A stretch of DNA of 64,000 bases from Streptomyces rapamycinicus NRRL 5491 (GTDB lineage: Bacteria > Actinomycetota > Actinomycetes > Streptomycetales > Streptomycetaceae): contig NZ_CP085193.1 of assembly GCF_024298965.1 (NCBI RefSeq), positions 5,394,001 through 5,458,000 on the forward strand. Reading direction: 5' to 3'. Each line of letters starts with the position of its first letter. Position 1 is the first letter of the stretch. The notes below the pieces were generated by a model that was not told the origin of the DNA, did no database searches, and was given only the letters and a program-made list of their open reading frames with translations. Position numbers and translations under genes: made by a program. This document shows, piece after piece, positions 30,910 to 42,233 of the stretch.

Positions 30910-31829
30910 TTGGCGACTCCCCTCGGGTTCGGCGCACTGCCCGCGTTCTCGCCGTCTTCGCCGTTTTCACCGTGTTCGGAGGTGCCCGGCTTCCCGGGGC
31001 CCCCGGACGGCTTGCCGGTCCCGTTCTTCCGGCCCAGCCAGCGCTGCGAGCGCTGCTCCAGCGCCGCCAGCTCGGCCAGCGCCTCGCTGGAGACGTCCCG
31101 GATCTGACCGCGGCCGCGCAGCGTCGCGTTGACGGTGAGGTCGGACGGGGTGCCGTCGGGCAGCAGACCGGGGATGTCCACCGCGTTGTGCCGCGCGTAC
31201 ACACCGGGCGCCGGCAGCGGCGGCACGTTCCGGCCGGTGCGCACCCGCGCCTCGGACTGCTCGCGCTGGGTACGGGCCCGCTCGGTGCGCTCGCGGTGGG
31301 TCAGCACCATCGCGCCGACCGCCGCGGTGATCAGCAGCGCGCCGGTGATCTCGAAGGCGAAGACGTACTTGGTGAAGATCAGCGACGCCAGGCCCTCCAC
31401 ATTGCCGCCGGAGTTGGCCTGGCCCAGGCCGTTCCACGTCTTCAGCGACGCATTGCCGATCCCGGCGCACAGCAGGATGCCGAAGCCGAGCCCGCAGAGG
31501 GCGGCGAGCCAGCGCTGCCCCTTCAGGGTCTCCTTGAGGGAGTCGGCGGCGGTGACACCGACCAGCATCACCACGAAGAGGAAGAGCATCATGATCGCGC
31601 CGGTGTAGACGACGATCTGGACGACGCCCAGGAAGTACGCGCCGTTGGCGAGGTAGAAGACCGCCAGGACGATCATGGTGCCCGCCAGGCACAGGGCGCT
31701 GTGCACGGCCTTGCGCATCAGGATCGTGCACAGCGCGCCGATCACGGCGACGGTGCCGAGCACCCAGAACTGGAGGGCCTCACCGGTGGAGGTGGTGGAG
31801 GCCGCCGCGGCCAGAGTGCCGCCGCTCAT
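30906..31829 (-). CDS. nuoJ: NADH-quinone oxidoreductase subunit J (long C-terminus)
   Basis: Membrane subunit of Complex I with five helices in the first ~190 residues ([21 protein letters not shown] is the conserved helix). The 307-residue protein carries a ~110-residue cytoplasmic tail rich in Arg, Gly and Pro that is longer than the enterobacterial NuoJ (about 180 residues). It overlaps nuoI and nuoK by 4 bp on both sides. Confidence 0.94.
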   Translation of the reverse strand: MSGGTLAAAASTTSTGEALQFWVLGTVAVIGALCTILMRKAVHSALCLAGTMIVLAVFYLANGAYFLGVVQIVVYTGAIMMLFLFVVMLVGVTAADSLKETLKGQRWLAALCGLGFGILLCAGIGNASLKTWNGLGQANSGGNVEGLASLIFTKYVFAFEITGALLITAAVGAMVLTHRERTERARTQREQSEARVRTGRNVPPLPAPGVYARHNAVDIPGLLPDGTPSDLTVNATLRGRGQIRDVSSEALAELAALEQRSQRWLGRKNGTGKPSGGPGKPGTSEHGENGEDGENAGSAPNPRGVAK

Positions 31830-32458
31830 GCCTGCACCCCCTGCTGCCGCTCCGGCGACTCCTGCGACTCCTGCGACTCCTCGTTCCCCGCGGCCTGGTC
31901 GGACAGGGTCTCGCCCTTGCTGACCGCGACCTGCTGGGTGGTGCCGGGCGCGGCCTCGGTCACCAGGCCCCGGTAGTAGTCCTGCTCGTCGGTGCCGGGG
32001 TAGATGGCGTGCGGGGAGTCGACCATCCCGTCCTCGAGGCCCGCGAGCAGCTCCTCCTTGGTGTAGATGAGCGATTCGCGGGTGCGGTCGGCGAGCTCGT
32101 ACTCATTGGTCATGGTCAGCGCCCGGGTGGGGCACGCCTCGACGCACAGGCCGCACAGGATGCAGCGCAGATAGTTGATCTGGTAGACGCGGCCGTAGCG
32201 CTCACCGGGCGAGTAGCGCTCCTCGTCGGTGTTGTCCGCGCCCTCCACATAGATCGCGTCGGCGGGGCAGGCCCAGGCGCACAGCTCGCAGCCGATGCAC
32301 TTCTCCAGCCCGTCCGGGTGCCGGTTGAGCTGGTGGCGTCCGTGGAAGCGGGGCGCGGTGGGCTTCTTCACCTCTGGGTACTGTTCGGTGAGCCGCTTCT
32401 TGAACATGGCCTTGAAGGTCACGCCGAAGCCGGCCACCGGATTCTGGAAGTCAGGCAC
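31826..32458 (-). CDS. nuoI: NADH-quinone oxidoreductase subunit I
   Basis: Peripheral-arm ferredoxin-like subunit with clusters N6a and N6b. Two 4Fe-4S motifs are present: [15 protein letters not shown] and [18 protein letters not shown] at 32458 ([12 protein letters not shown]) was chosen because AAAGGAGG lies just before it and it overlaps nuoH by 8 bp; an ATG at 32506 would give a 56-bp overlap and a poorly conserved extension. Result: 210 residues with a Glu/Ser/Gln-rich tail. Confidence 0.94.
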   Translation of the reverse strand: MPDFQNPVAGFGVTFKAMFKKRLTEQYPEVKKPTAPRFHGRHQLNRHPDGLEKCIGCELCAWACPADAIYVEGADNTDEERYSPGERYGRVYQINYLRCILCGLCVEACPTRALTMTNEYELADRTRESLIYTKEELLAGLEDGMVDSPHAIYPGTDEQDYYRGLVTEAAPGTTQQVAVSKGETLSDQAAGNEESQESQESPERQQGVQA

Positions 32459-33809
32459 CGTCGGCCTCCTTTCCGTCACTGGCAGTGTCGGGGCCACCAC
32501 TGACAATCAACTCACGCTCGGTGTGCGGACGTCGGCGGGGGACGGGCGGCAGGGTCTGGCCGGGCAGCGGCGGCACCGGGAAACCTCCCGCCATCGGATC
32601 GAAGGCGGGCTCCGGTCCCTGTTCCGCTCCGGCCTCGGCCTCGGTGGCCGAACGGTCGCGGAAGAAGTCGACCACGAAGGACAGCAGCAGCAGCGCGATC
32701 ACCGCGCTGCCCACGTAGAGCACGATGTCCTGGTAGTCGTAGTTCTCGTTGCGCAGCGCCCGGACGGTGGCGACCAGCATCAGCCAGACCATCGAGATCG
32801 GGATGAGCACCTTCCAGCCCAGCTTCATGAACTGGTCGTAGCGCACGCGCGGAAGCGTGCCGCGCACCCAGATGAAGACGAAGAGCGAGGTGACGACCTT
32901 GCCGACGAACCACAGCATCGGCCACCAGCCGTGGTTGGCGCCCTCCCAGAAGGTGCTGATCGGCCAGGGCGCCCGCCAGCCACCGAGGAAGAGGGTGACG
33001 GCGACCATCGAGACGGTGACCATGTTGATGTACTCGGCGAGCATGAACATCGCGAACTTGATCGAGGAGTACTCGGTGTTGAAGCCGCCGACCAGGTCGC
33101 CCTCGGACTCCGGCATGTCGAACGGCGCCCGGTTGGTCTCACCGATCATCGAGACGATGTAGATGAGGAACGAGACCGGCAGCAGCACCGCGTACCAGCG
33201 GTCCTGCTGCGATTCCACGATCTGCGAGGTCGACATCGACCCGGAGTAGAGGAAGACCGCCGCGAAGGAGAGCCCCATCGCGATCTCGTAGCTGATCATC
33301 TGGGCGCAGGAGCGCAAGCCCCCCAGGAGCGGATACGTCGATCCGGAGGACCAGCCCGCCAGCACGATGCCGTAGATGCCGACCGAGGCGGTGGCGAGGA
33401 TGTAGAGGACGGCGATCGGCAGATCGGTCAGCTGCATCGCGGTGCGGTGCCCGAAGACCGAGACCTCGCCGCCGGCCGGGCCGAACGGCATCACCGCGAC
33501 CGCCATGAAGGCGGGGATGGCCGCCACGACCGGCGCCAGGACGTAGACCACCTTGTCCGCGCCCTTGACGACCACGTCCTCCTTGAGCATCAGCTTCACG
33601 CCGTCCGCGAGGGACTGCAGCATGCCCCAGGGGCCGTGGCGGTTGGGGCCGATGCGCAGCTGCATCCAGCCGACCACCTTGCGCTCCATGACGATGGAGA
33701 TGAGCACGGTCACCATCAGGAACGCGAAGCAGAAGACGGCCTTGATCACGATCAGCCACCACGGGTCGCGGCCGAACATCGACAGGTCCTCTGCGGCGAG
33801 AATCCTCAC
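32451..33809 (-). CDS. nuoH: NADH-quinone oxidoreductase subunit H
   Basis: Membrane subunit forming the quinone chamber with NuoB and NuoD; 452 residues, eight or more helices. Motifs include [39 protein letters not shown] and [18 protein letters not shown]. The GTG at 33809 overlaps the nuoG stop as GTGA. The C-terminal ~70 residues are Pro/Glu-rich, as is usual in actinobacterial NuoH. Confidence 0.95.
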   Translation of the reverse strand: MRILAAEDLSMFGRDPWWLIVIKAVFCFAFLMVTVLISIVMERKVVGWMQLRIGPNRHGPWGMLQSLADGVKLMLKEDVVVKGADKVVYVLAPVVAAIPAFMAVAVMPFGPAGGEVSVFGHRTAMQLTDLPIAVLYILATASVGIYGIVLAGWSSGSTYPLLGGLRSCAQMISYEIAMGLSFAAVFLYSGSMSTSQIVESQQDRWYAVLLPVSFLIYIVSMIGETNRAPFDMPESEGDLVGGFNTEYSSIKFAMFMLAEYINMVTVSMVAVTLFLGGWRAPWPISTFWEGANHGWWPMLWFVGKVVTSLFVFIWVRGTLPRVRYDQFMKLGWKVLIPISMVWLMLVATVRALRNENYDYQDIVLYVGSAVIALLLLSFVVDFFRDRSATEAEAGAEQGPEPAFDPMAGGFPVPPLPGQTLPPVPRRRPHTERELIVSGGPDTASDGKEADGA

Positions 33810-36295
33810 TGGGTCACCTCCGTCGCGGGGGCAGTGATCGTCACGACATCGCCGGGGCGGGCCCCCAGATCGCGCTGGACACCGCCGCCGACGGAGGCCA
33901 GCGGCAGCCAGACCACCCGGTCGGGCATCGCGGTGACGCTCAGCGGCAGTTGGACCGAACCGGCCGGGCCGGTGACGCGGACGAGCTGGCCGTCCTCGAC
34001 CCCGGCCTCGCCCGCGGTGGCCGCCGACAACCGGGCCACGGCCGCGTGACGGGTCCCGGCCAGCGCCGGATCGCCGTCCTGGAGCCGGCCCTGGTCGAGC
34101 AGCAGCCGATGGCCGGCGAGGACCGCCTCGCCCTCGGCCGGCCGGGGCAGCGGACCGCCCGTCTCCAGCGAGGCGGTGGCACGCGGGCCCTGCCAGGTGC
34201 CCAGCCGGGTCATCTCGGCCCGTACGGCCTCGACGTCCGGCAGGTCCAGGGGGGCGTCCAGCGCGTCGGCCAGCATGTGCAGCACCCGGGCGTCCGGGAG
34301 CGTATGGCGGCGGGTCATCTGGTCGGGCTTGAGCGCGGCCTCGAACGGCCGGGCCCGGCCCTCCCAGTTGAGGAAGGTGCCGGACTTCTCGACGACCGCC
34401 GCGACCGGCAGCACCACATCGGCCCGCTCGCTGACCTCCGAGGGCCGCTGCTCCAGGCTGACCACGAAGTCCACGGCGTCCAGGGCCTCCAGGGCCCGCG
34501 CCGGATCGGGCAGATCGGCGACCTCGACGCCCGCGACCAGCAGCGCGCCGAGCCCGCCGACCGCCGCGGCCTCGATGATCTGGCCGGTGTCCCGGCCCAC
34601 CTGGTGCGGCAGGTCGATGGTGCCCCAGACGGAGGAGACCTCCTCGCGGGCCCGCGGGTCGTGGGCCGGGCGGCCGCCGGGCAGCAGCCCGGGCAGCGCC
34701 CCGGCCTCGATCGCGCCCCGCTCCCCCGCCCGGCGCGGGATCCAGGCGAGCGTGGCCCCGGTGGCGGCGGCGGCCCGTACGGCGGCGGTGAGCCCGCCCG
34801 CCACGGACGCCAGCCGCTCGCCGACGATGATCACGGCGCCCTCTTCGCGCAGCGCCTCGGCGGCCCGCTCCCCGCCCGCGTCCAGGCCGGTGCGGCCCGC
34901 GATGGCGTCCAGCCACTCGGTCTCGGTGCCGGGGGCGGCCGGCAGCAGGGTGCCGCCCGCCTTCTCGAGGCCCCGGGTGGCGTGGGTGGCGAGCGAGAAG
35001 GTGCGCTGTCCGTGCTTGCGGTGCGCCTTGCGCAGCCGCAGGAAGACGCCGGGCGACTCCTCCTCGGCCTCGAAGCCGACCAGCAGCACAGCCGGGGCCT
35101 TCTCCAGCGCGGTGTAGGTGAGTCCGCCACCGTCCAGGTCACGCCCCCGGCCGGCGATGTGGGTGGCCAGGAAGTCGGCCTCCTCGTCGCTGTGCCGGCG
35201 GGCCCGGAAGTCGATGTCGTTGGTGTCCAGGGCGAGCCGCGCGAACTTCGCGTAGGCGTAGGCGTCCTCGACGGTCAGCCGGCCGCCGGTGAGCACGCCG
35301 GTGCGGCCGCGCGCCATGCTGAGCCCCTCGGCCGCCGCGTCGAGCGCCTCGGGCCAGCTCGCCGGCTCCAGCTTCCCCGTCTCGCGGTCGCGCACCAGCG
35401 GGGTGGTGAGCCGCTCCGGCAGCTGGGCGTAGCGGAAGCCGAAGCGCCCCTTGTCGCAGATCCACTCCTCGTTGACCTCGGGGTCGTCCGCCGCCATCCG
35501 CCGCATGACCTTGCCGCGGCGGTGGTCGGTGCGGGTGGCGCAGCCGCCCGCACAGTGCTCGCACACGCTCGGCGAGGAGACCAGGTCGAAGGGGCGGGAG
35601 CGGAATCGGTACGCCGCCGAGGTCAGGGCGCCCACCGGGCAGATCTGGATGGTGTTCCCGGAGAAGTACGACTCGAACGGGTCGCCCTCGCCGGTGCCCA
35701 CCTGCTGCAGCGCGCCCCGCTCCAGCAGCTCGATCATCGGGTCGCCCGCGATCTGGTTGGAGAAGCGGGTGCAGCGCGCGCACAGCACACAGCGCTCGCG
35801 GTCAAGCAGCACCTGGGCCGAGATCGGGACCGGTTTGGCGAACGTCCGCTTCTGGCCCTCGAACCGGCTGTCGGCCTGTCCGGCGCTCATCGCCTGGTTC
35901 TGCAGCGGGCATTCACCGCCCTTGTCGCAGACCGGGCAGTCCAGCGGGTGGTTGATCAGCAGCAGCTCCATCACCCCGCGCTGGGCCTTCTCGGCCACCG
36001 GCGAGGTGAGCTGCGTCTTGACCACCATCCCGTCGGTGCAGGTGATGGTGCAGGAGGCCATCGGCTTGCGCTGGCCCTCCACCTCGACGATGCACTGGCG
36101 GCAGGCGCCGGCCGGGTCGAGGAGCGGATGGTCGCAGAACCGCGGGATCTCGATGCCGAGCAGTTCGGCGGCGCGGATGACCAGCGTCCCCTTGGGGACG
36201 GAGATCTCGATCCCGTCGATCGTGACGGAGACCAGATCTTCTCGCGGCACCGCCGCCTCCCCGCCCGACGAGGGTGCGTTGGTGGTCACGGTCAT
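33806..36295 (-). CDS. nuoG: NADH-quinone oxidoreductase subunit G
   Basis: Large Fe-S subunit of the NADH dehydrogenase module, 829 residues. The N-terminal 2Fe-2S domain has [15 protein letters not shown]; next come [13 protein letters not shown] and [18 protein letters not shown], then the molybdopterin-like domain start [15 protein letters not shown]. The ATG at 36295 overlaps the nuoF stop as ATGA and replaces a longer reading inside nuoF. The oxidoreductase-like C-terminal half is Ala/Gly-rich and poorly conserved, as usual. Confidence 0.95.
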   Translation of the reverse strand: MTVTTNAPSSGGEAAVPREDLVSVTIDGIEISVPKGTLVIRAAELLGIEIPRFCDHPLLDPAGACRQCIVEVEGQRKPMASCTITCTDGMVVKTQLTSPVAEKAQRGVMELLLINHPLDCPVCDKGGECPLQNQAMSAGQADSRFEGQKRTFAKPVPISAQVLLDRERCVLCARCTRFSNQIAGDPMIELLERGALQQVGTGEGDPFESYFSGNTIQICPVGALTSAAYRFRSRPFDLVSSPSVCEHCAGGCATRTDHRRGKVMRRMAADDPEVNEEWICDKGRFGFRYAQLPERLTTPLVRDRETGKLEPASWPEALDAAAEGLSMARGRTGVLTGGRLTVEDAYAYAKFARLALDTNDIDFRARRHSDEEADFLATHIAGRGRDLDGGGLTYTALEKAPAVLLVGFEAEEESPGVFLRLRKAHRKHGQRTFSLATHATRGLEKAGGTLLPAAPGTETEWLDAIAGRTGLDAGGERAAEALREEGAVIIVGERLASVAGGLTAAVRAAAATGATLAWIPRRAGERGAIEAGALPGLLPGGRPAHDPRAREEVSSVWGTIDLPHQVGRDTGQIIEAAAVGGLGALLVAGVEVADLPDPARALEALDAVDFVVSLEQRPSEVSERADVVLPVAAVVEKSGTFLNWEGRARPFEAALKPDQMTRRHTLPDARVLHMLADALDAPLDLPDVEAVRAEMTRLGTWQGPRATASLETGGPLPRPAEGEAVLAGHRLLLDQGRLQDGDPALAGTRHAAVARLSAATAGEAGVEDGQLVRVTGPAGSVQLPLSVTAMPDRVVWLPLASVGGGVQRDLGARPGDVVTITAPATEVTQ

Positions 36296-37677
36296 GCGTT
36301 CACCCCCAGGTGAGTGGAGCGCGGCTCGTCGGCCCACACAGTGGACTTGGCCGGGTCGAACGGACAGCCTCCGCCGGTGATGTGCTGCTCGTACTCCTCG
36401 CGGAAGTACTTCAGCGAGGAGAAGATGGGGCTGGCCGCGCCGTCGCCGAGGGCGCAGAAGGACTTGCCGTTGATGTTGTCGGCGATGTCGGCCAGCTTGT
36501 CGAGGTCCTCCATGCGCCCCTTACCGGCTTCGAGGTCGCGCAACAGCTGGACCAGCCAGTACGTGCCCTCGCGGCACGGTGTGCACTTGCCGCAGGACTC
36601 ATGCGCGTAGAACTCGGTCCAGCGGGTCACGGCCCGCACCACACAGGTGGTCTCGTCGAAGCACTGGAGCGCCTTGGTGCCCAGCATCGATCCGGCCGCG
36701 CCCACGCCCTCGTAGTCCAGCGGGACGTCGAGGTGCTCATCGGTGAGCAGCGGGGTGGACGAGCCGCCCGGGGTCCAGAACTTCAGCCGGTGGCCCGGGC
36801 GGATCCCACCGCTCATGTCGAGCAGCTGGCGCAGGGTGATCCCGAGCGGGCCCTCGTACTGTCCGGGGTTGGCCACATGGCCGGACAGCGAGTAGAGCGT
36901 GAAGCCCGGGGACTTCTCGCTGCCCATCGAACGGAACCATTCCTTGCCCTTGTTGAGGATCGCGGGAACCGAGGCGATGGATTCGACGTTGTTGACAACA
37001 GTGGGGCACGCGTACAGACCGGCGACCGCGGGGAAGGGAGGCCGCAGCCGGGGCTGGCCGCGGCGGCCCTCCAGCGAGTCCAGCAGCGCGGTCTCCTCAC
37101 CACAGATGTACGCACCGGCGCCCGCGTGCACGGTGATGTCGAGACCGGGCAGTCCGTCCACCCCGAGCTTCTGCCGCCGCTGTTCCGCGGTGCCGAGGTA
37201 GCCCTCCTCGTACGCCTCGCGCACGGCCTCGTGCAGTCGCCGCAGCACGGGGACGACCTCACCGCGCAGATAGATGAAGGCGTGTTCGGAGCGGATGGCA
37301 TGACAGGCGATGATCATGCCCTCGATGAGGGAGTGCGGATTGGCGTAGAGAAGGGGGATGTCCTTGCAGGTGCCCGGCTCCGACTCATCGGCGTTGACGA
37401 CGAGATAGTGCGGCTTGCCGTCGCCCTGCGGAATGAACTGCCACTTCATCCCGGTGGGGAAGCCGGCGCCGCCGCGGCCGCGCAGACCCGCGTCCTTCAC
37501 CAGCGCGATCACCGCGTCGGGGTCCATCGCGAGGGCCTTGCGCATGCCCTCGTAACCCTCGTGGCGCAGATAGGTGCGCAGGGACCAGGAGTTCGGCTGG
37601 TCCCAGAACGCGGAGAGCACGGGTGCCAGCAGCTTCTCGGGGCTGTGCCCATTGATCTCGGTTGTCACGGTCATCAC
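36292..37677 (-). CDS. nuoF: NADH-quinone oxidoreductase subunit F
   Basis: NADH- and FMN-binding subunit carrying cluster N3. The 461-residue protein shows [16 protein letters not shown] (NADH), [14 protein letters not shown] (FMN), [19 protein letters not shown] and [13 protein letters not shown] (N3 cysteines). The start is GTG at 37677 overlapping nuoE as GTGA, or the adjacent ATG at 37674; both are plausible. Confidence 0.96.
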   Translation of the reverse strand: MMTVTTEINGHSPEKLLAPVLSAFWDQPNSWSLRTYLRHEGYEGMRKALAMDPDAVIALVKDAGLRGRGGAGFPTGMKWQFIPQGDGKPHYLVVNADESEPGTCKDIPLLYANPHSLIEGMIIACHAIRSEHAFIYLRGEVVPVLRRLHEAVREAYEEGYLGTAEQRRQKLGVDGLPGLDITVHAGAGAYICGEETALLDSLEGRRGQPRLRPPFPAVAGLYACPTVVNNVESIASVPAILNKGKEWFRSMGSEKSPGFTLYSLSGHVANPGQYEGPLGITLRQLLDMSGGIRPGHRLKFWTPGGSSTPLLTDEHLDVPLDYEGVGAAGSMLGTKALQCFDETTCVVRAVTRWTEFYAHESCGKCTPCREGTYWLVQLLRDLEAGKGRMEDLDKLADIADNINGKSFCALGDGAASPIFSSLKYFREEYEQHITGGGCPFDPAKSTVWADEPRSTHLGVNA

Positions 37678-38504
37678 TCCCCCTCCTCGGCGACCGGACC
37701 GGCCGGGTGGTGCGGATCCGAGGCGGAGGTCCGCTGCGGCGCGTCATGCGAGCTGGGATGCGTCGGCGGCGCCTCGTCCTGCGGGGCGTCCGCGGACCTC
37801 GGCGAGACGACCCGGCCGGGGGCGACCTCCCCCTTGGCCAGCCGCAACCCGACCAGCGAGGCGGGCCCAGCTGAGCCACCGGCCTCGACGGCGCCCGGGC
37901 GGGCGTCGGGGAAGCCGGCCAGGATGCGGGCGGTCTCCTTGTAGGTGCACAGCGGCGCGCCCCGGGTCGGCTCGACGGTCCGGCCCGCCCGCAACTCGTC
38001 GACCAGCGCCTTGGCGGATTCGACGGTCTGGTTGTCGAAGAACTCCCAGTTGACCATCACCACGGGTGCGTAGTCGCAGGCCGCGTTGCACTCGATGTGC
38101 TCCAGGGTGACCTTGCCGTCCTCGGTGGTCTCCCCGTTGCCCACCCCCAGATGGCTCTGCAGCTCCTCGAAGATCGCGTCGCCGCCCATCACCGCGCACA
38201 GGGTGTTGGTGCACACCCCCACCTGATAGTCGCCGGAGGGCTTGCGCCGGTACATCGTGTAGAAGGTGGCGACCGCGGTGACCTCGGCGGTGGTGAGGCC
38301 CAGCACCTCGGCGCAGAACCGCATGCCGGTGCGGGTGACATGGCCCTCCTCGGACTGCACCAGGTGCAGCAGCGGCAGCAGCGCGCTGCGGCTGTCCGGG
38401 TAGCGTGCGATCACCTCCCGGGCGTCCTCCTCGAGCCGGGTGCGCACCTCGGCCGGGTAGTCGGGGGCCGGCAGCTCCGGCATCCCCAGCTGGACATCAG
38501 TCAC
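37674..38504 (-). CDS. nuoE: NADH-quinone oxidoreductase subunit E (extended)
   Basis: Thioredoxin-fold subunit with the N1a [2Fe-2S] cluster; [11 protein letters not shown] and [15 protein letters not shown] supply the four cysteines. The GTG at 38504 overlaps the nuoD stop as GTGA. The 276-residue protein is ~90 residues longer than most NuoE because of a Pro/Ser/Ala/His-rich tail with no recognised domain. Confidence 0.95.
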   Translation of the reverse strand: MTDVQLGMPELPAPDYPAEVRTRLEEDAREVIARYPDSRSALLPLLHLVQSEEGHVTRTGMRFCAEVLGLTTAEVTAVATFYTMYRRKPSGDYQVGVCTNTLCAVMGGDAIFEELQSHLGVGNGETTEDGKVTLEHIECNAACDYAPVVMVNWEFFDNQTVESAKALVDELRAGRTVEPTRGAPLCTYKETARILAGFPDARPGAVEAGGSAGPASLVGLRLAKGEVAPGRVVSPRSADAPQDEAPPTHPSSHDAPQRTSASDPHHPAGPVAEEGE

Positions 38505-39835
38505 CGGTCCACTCCTCCCATCACGGGGTCGATGGACGCGACGGCGACGATCACATCGGCGACCTGGCCGCCCTCGCACATCGCCGCCACGGCCTGCAGA
38601 TTGGTGAACGACGGGTCGCGGAAGTGGACGCGATACGGGCGGGTGCCGCCATCGCTGACCACATGGGCGCCAAGCTCGCCCTTGGGCGACTCGATCGCCG
38701 CGTACGCCTGTCCTGGCGGGACCCGGAATCCCTCGGTCACCAGCTTGAAGTGGTGGATCAGGGCCTCCATGGAGGTGCCCATGATGTTCTTGATGTGGTC
38801 CAGGGAGTTGCCGAGGCCGTCCGGGCCGAGCGCGAGCTGCGCGGGCCAGGCGATCTTCTTGTCCGCGACCATCACTGGGCCCGGCTCCAGCCGCTCCAGG
38901 CACTGCTCGACGATCCGCAGCGACTGGCGCATCTCCTCCAGCCGGATCAGGAACCGGCCGTAGGCGTCGCAGGTCTCGGCGGTCGGCACCTCGAAGTCAT
39001 AGGTGTCATAGCCGCAGTACGGATCGGTCTTGCGCAGATCGTGCGGCAGCCCGGTGGCCCGCAGTATCGGGCCGGTGATGCCGAGCGCCATGCAGCCGGC
39101 GAGGTCGAGGTAGCCCACGTCCTGCAGCCGGGCCTTGAAGATCGGGTTCCCGGTGGCGAGCTTGTCGTACTCGGGCAGGTTCTTCCGCATCGTCTTCAGA
39201 AGGGCCCGGATCTGGTCGACCGCACCGGGCGGCAGGTCCTGGGCGAGCCCGCCGGGCCGGATGTACGCGTGGTTCATCCGCAGACCGGTGATCAGCTCGA
39301 AGATGTCCAGGATCAGCTCGCGGTCCCGGAAGCCGTAGATCATGATCGTGGTCGCGCCGAGCTCCATACCGCCGGTGGCGATGGCCACCAGATGCGAGGA
39401 GAGCCGGTTGAGCTCCATCAGCAGCACCCGGATCACCGAGGCGCGGTCCGGGACCTGGTCCTCGATGCCGAGCAGCTTCTCGACGCCCAGGCAGTACGCC
39501 GCCTCGTTGTAGAAGGGCGTCAGATAGTCCATACGCGTCACGAAGGTGGTGCCCTGCGTCCAGTTCCGGAATTCGAGGTTCTTCTCGATTCCGGTGTGCA
39601 GATAACCGATTCCGCAGCGGGCCTCGGTGACCGTCTCACCGTCGATCTCCAGGATCAGCCGGAGCACCCCGTGGGTGGAGGGGTGCTGCGGACCCATGTT
39701 GACGATGATCCGCTCGTCGTCGGCCTTCGCCGCGGCGGCCACGACCTCGTCCCAGTCGCCGCCGGTGACGGTGTAGACGGTGCCTTCTGTGGTCTCGCGC
39801 GCGGAGGCGGAAGGCGTTGCATGGGGGGCAGTCAT
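38501..39835 (-). CDS. nuoD: NADH-quinone oxidoreductase subunit D
   Basis: 49-kDa subunit lining the quinone site, 444 residues. Typical features are [37 protein letters not shown] and the C-terminal [11 protein letters not shown]. The conserved His and Tyr of quinone binding lie in the QHPSTHG and [10 protein letters not shown] regions. The ATG shares one base with the nuoC stop (TGATG). Confidence 0.96.
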   Translation of the reverse strand: MTAPHATPSASARETTEGTVYTVTGGDWDEVVAAAAKADDERIIVNMGPQHPSTHGVLRLILEIDGETVTEARCGIGYLHTGIEKNLEFRNWTQGTTFVTRMDYLTPFYNEAAYCLGVEKLLGIEDQVPDRASVIRVLLMELNRLSSHLVAIATGGMELGATTIMIYGFRDRELILDIFELITGLRMNHAYIRPGGLAQDLPPGAVDQIRALLKTMRKNLPEYDKLATGNPIFKARLQDVGYLDLAGCMALGITGPILRATGLPHDLRKTDPYCGYDTYDFEVPTAETCDAYGRFLIRLEEMRQSLRIVEQCLERLEPGPVMVADKKIAWPAQLALGPDGLGNSLDHIKNIMGTSMEALIHHFKLVTEGFRVPPGQAYAAIESPKGELGAHVVSDGGTRPYRVHFRDPSFTNLQAVAAMCEGGQVADVIVAVASIDPVMGGVDR

Positions 39836-40578
39836 CAGCTGTACGACCTCCGCTGGTCCGGAGCCGGGATCTGGGCGCCCTTGTACTCGACGGGGATGCC
39901 GCCGAGCGGGTAGTCCTTGCGTTGCGGGAAGCCCTGCCAGTCGTCGGGCATCATGATCCGCGTCAGCGCGGGATGGCCGTCGAAGATCAGGCCGAAGAAG
40001 TCGTAGGTCTCGCGCTCATGCCAGTCGTTGGTCGGATAGACATCGACGATCGACGGGATGTGCGGGTCGTCGTCCGGAGCGCTCACCTCCAGCCGGAGCA
40101 CCCGGCCATGGGTGATCGACCGCAGGTGGTAGACGGCGTGCAGCTCACGGCCCTTGTCGCCGGGGAAGTGCACTCCGCTGACGCCGGTGCACAGCTCGAA
40201 GCGGAGCGCCGGGTCGTCGCGCAGGGTCCGGGCGACCCGCGGCAGGTGCTCCCGGGCGATGTGGAAGGTCAGCTCCCCGCGGTCCACGACGGTCTTCTCG
40301 ATCGCGTTTTCCGGGAGCAGCGACTGCTCCTCGAGCGCACCCTCGAGTTCGTCGGCGACCTCGTCGAACCAGCCCCCGTACGGCCGGGTGGCCTCGCCGG
40401 GCAGCCGTACGGGGCGCACCAGCCCGCCGTAGCCGGTGGTGTCGCCGCCGTTGTTGGCGCCGAACATCCCGCGCTGGACGCGGATGGGCTCACCCTGGTC
40501 GCCGCGGCGGCCGGGGAGGTTCTCGGCGTTGAGGTCCTTGTCCGGGTTGACCCCGTTGGACCCATTGGCCTCGGTCAA
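39835..40578 (-). CDS. nuoC: NADH-quinone oxidoreductase subunit C
   Basis: 30-kDa peripheral subunit, 247 residues, with the signature [19 protein letters not shown] and [12 protein letters not shown]. It begins with the rare codon TTG at 40578, overlapping the nuoB stop as TTGA; no better in-frame start lies nearby upstream. Compared with NuoC2 at the left edge it lacks the repetitive tail. Confidence 0.94.
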   Translation of the reverse strand: MTEANGSNGVNPDKDLNAENLPGRRGDQGEPIRVQRGMFGANNGGDTTGYGGLVRPVRLPGEATRPYGGWFDEVADELEGALEEQSLLPENAIEKTVVDRGELTFHIAREHLPRVARTLRDDPALRFELCTGVSGVHFPGDKGRELHAVYHLRSITHGRVLRLEVSAPDDDPHIPSIVDVYPTNDWHERETYDFFGLIFDGHPALTRIMMPDDWQGFPQRKDYPLGGIPVEYKGAQIPAPDQRRSYS

Positions 40579-41129
40579 CGCAGAAGCCCCTTCATCTCGA
40601 TCATCGGCAGCGCCTTCAGCGCCGCTTCCTCCGCCTCACGGGCCGCACGCTCGCGATTGACGCCGAGCTTCTCCTCGCGGATCTTCTCGTGCAGCTTGAG
40701 GATCGAGTCCATGAGCATCTCGGGCCGTGGCGGACAGCCGGGCAGATAGATGTCGACCGGGACGATGTGATCGACGCCCTGCACGATCGCGTAGTTGTTG
40801 AACATCCCCCCGGAGGAGGCGCAGACGCCCATGGAGATGACCCACTTCGGGTTCGGCATCTGGTCGTAGACCTGCCGCAGCACCGGGGCCATCTTCTGGC
40901 TGACGCGCCCGGCGACGATCATCAGGTCGGCCTGGCGGGGCGAGCCGCGGAAGACCTCCATGCCGAAGCGCGCGAGGTCGTAGCGCCCCGCGCCGGTGGT
41001 CATCATTTCGATGGCGCAACAGGCCAGGCCGAAGGTGGCCGGGAAGACGGAGGACTTACGGGCCAGCCCGGCGGCCTGTTCCACGGTGGTGAGCAGGAAC
41101 CCACTCGGGAGCTTCTCTTCGATACCCAT
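40575..41129 (-). CDS. nuoB: NADH-quinone oxidoreductase subunit B
   Basis: Carries cluster N2, the electron donor to menaquinone. The 184-residue protein has [48 protein letters not shown] and [14 protein letters not shown]. The ATG follows an AGGAGATAGGGG site in the 32-bp gap after nuoA. Confidence 0.96.
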   Translation of the reverse strand: MGIEEKLPSGFLLTTVEQAAGLARKSSVFPATFGLACCAIEMMTTGAGRYDLARFGMEVFRGSPRQADLMIVAGRVSQKMAPVLRQVYDQMPNPKWVISMGVCASSGGMFNNYAIVQGVDHIVPVDIYLPGCPPRPEMLMDSILKLHEKIREEKLGVNRERAAREAEEAALKALPMIEMKGLLR

Positions 41130-41161
41130 GCGATGTTTCCCCTATCTCCTCTAGAGCCCCT

Positions 41162-41521
41162 TTAGTCCCACTCCAGGCCGCCGCGCCGCCACACGTAGGC
41201 GTAGGCGACGAAGACCGTGAGCACGAAGAGGAGCATCTCCACGAGCCCGAACAGGCCGAGGGCGTCGAAGGTGACGGCCCAGGGGTAGAGGAAGACGATC
41301 TCGATGTCGAAGACGATGAAGAGCATCGCCGTCAGGTAGTACTTGATGGGGAAGCGCCCACCGCCGGCCGGATGCGGAGTCGGCTCGATGCCGCACTCAT
41401 AGGCTTCGAGCTTGGCCCGGTTGTAGCGCTTGGGGCCGATGATCGCGGCCATGAAAACCGAGAAGATCGCAAAACCTGCCCCGAGGGCTCCCAGTACGAG
41501 GATGGGCGCGTATGCGTTCAC
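41162..41521 (-). CDS. nuoA: NADH-quinone oxidoreductase subunit A
   Basis: First gene of the 14-gene operon; a 119-residue, three-helix membrane subunit. It shows AKLEAYECGIEPTPHPAGGG, then KYYLTAMLFIVFDIEIVFLYPW. The GTG at 41521 is preceded by AAGGGAGCGAGGA; upstream codons in the frame read as non-conserved and lie in the promoter region. A Rex-type operator is centred 88 bp upstream of the start. Confidence 0.95.
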   Translation of the reverse strand: MNAYAPILVLGALGAGFAIFSVFMAAIIGPKRYNRAKLEAYECGIEPTPHPAGGGRFPIKYYLTAMLFIVFDIEIVFLYPWAVTFDALGLFGLVEMLLFVLTVFVAYAYVWRRGGLEWD

Positions 41522-42233
41522 CGTCCTCGCTCCCTTCAGTCGACGATGACTGCTTGGCGGACCGCACGGACATGCCGCCGCCCCACGAAGATCGCGCACA
41601 TGTGAGGCAGTTCACAAGCCCGTTTCGCCTGCATCCTATGCCCGTCGGTCTGTGATCTGCGACACGGGGTACGACAACGTCTTTGTGATCTCCACCACCT
41701 GACGAAGGATCATGAAGTCGGATGAGCGGTGATCTTGTACATGAAGCATCCGAACGGCCACGATAAGTGACATTCGGAGACGTCATCACAGGTGAGCGCG
41801 TTGCGCCCCTACCAAGACATGGTACATACATGCAAATTTGCTCTGGATGACGTCACCTGATATGCGCCTTCCATCCTCATGAGTGACCTTCGTCCCGGGA
41901 CGATCGATCACGGGTTCGCGCACGTTCGCGATCAACGCTCCGCGCACGCGTTCACGAGCGGGTCGGGGCGAGTGAGGTATCCCACGCCCGAACGGGTTGT
42001 GGATCTAGATTTCATGGGAATCCTTTGTACGCGGGCCAGATCGGTGGTAGATCCCGCGCTGCCCCGGTTTAGCCGTCAAATGCCGTGCGTAGACACATGA
42101 TCGCGAAATGCGGGCAAGCCAGCCGAGTGGGCCGTAGAGATCATTTGGCCCGGTTTTTGGGCGTGTGCACGTCAAATGTGGCGCACCCCACTTTTGTTGA
42201 TCTGGGCCTTAGGGCCCTGGTAGCCAGTGACCT
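41522..42233. other. Divergent regulatory region between nuoA and the NlpC/P60 gene
   Basis: A 712-bp gene-free stretch, visibly more A+T-rich than its surroundings. It contains the Rex site, two TGACGTCA/GACGTCAT-like half palindromes near 41785 and 41850, and a GGGCC-TTAG-GGCCC hairpin (42204-42217) just before the hydrolase start. No ydaO-type c-di-AMP riboswitch motif or tRNA was recognised. Both promoters should lie here, but no -10/-35 pair could be assigned with confidence. Confidence 0.55.
41601..41616 (-). promoter_or_regulatory. Rex operator (ROP) upstream of nuoA
   Basis: On the minus strand the site reads TGTGAACTGCCTCACA, matching the Rex consensus TGTGAACNNNTTCACA at 12 of the 13 defined bases. 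Rex is the NADH/NAD+-sensing repressor of S. coelicolor, known to bind upstream of the cyd and nuo operons. It releases DNA when NADH is high, so nuo expression should rise with NADH. Confidence 0.85.

Noticed and set aside
32459..32506. Upstream ATG start for nuoI
   Set aside because: It would overlap nuoH by 56 bp, whereas GTG 32458 has an AAAGGAGG site and matches homologues.
42000..42233. c-di-AMP (ydaO) riboswitch before the NlpC/P60 gene
   Set aside because: Expected because of the gene type, but the conserved core motifs were not found.
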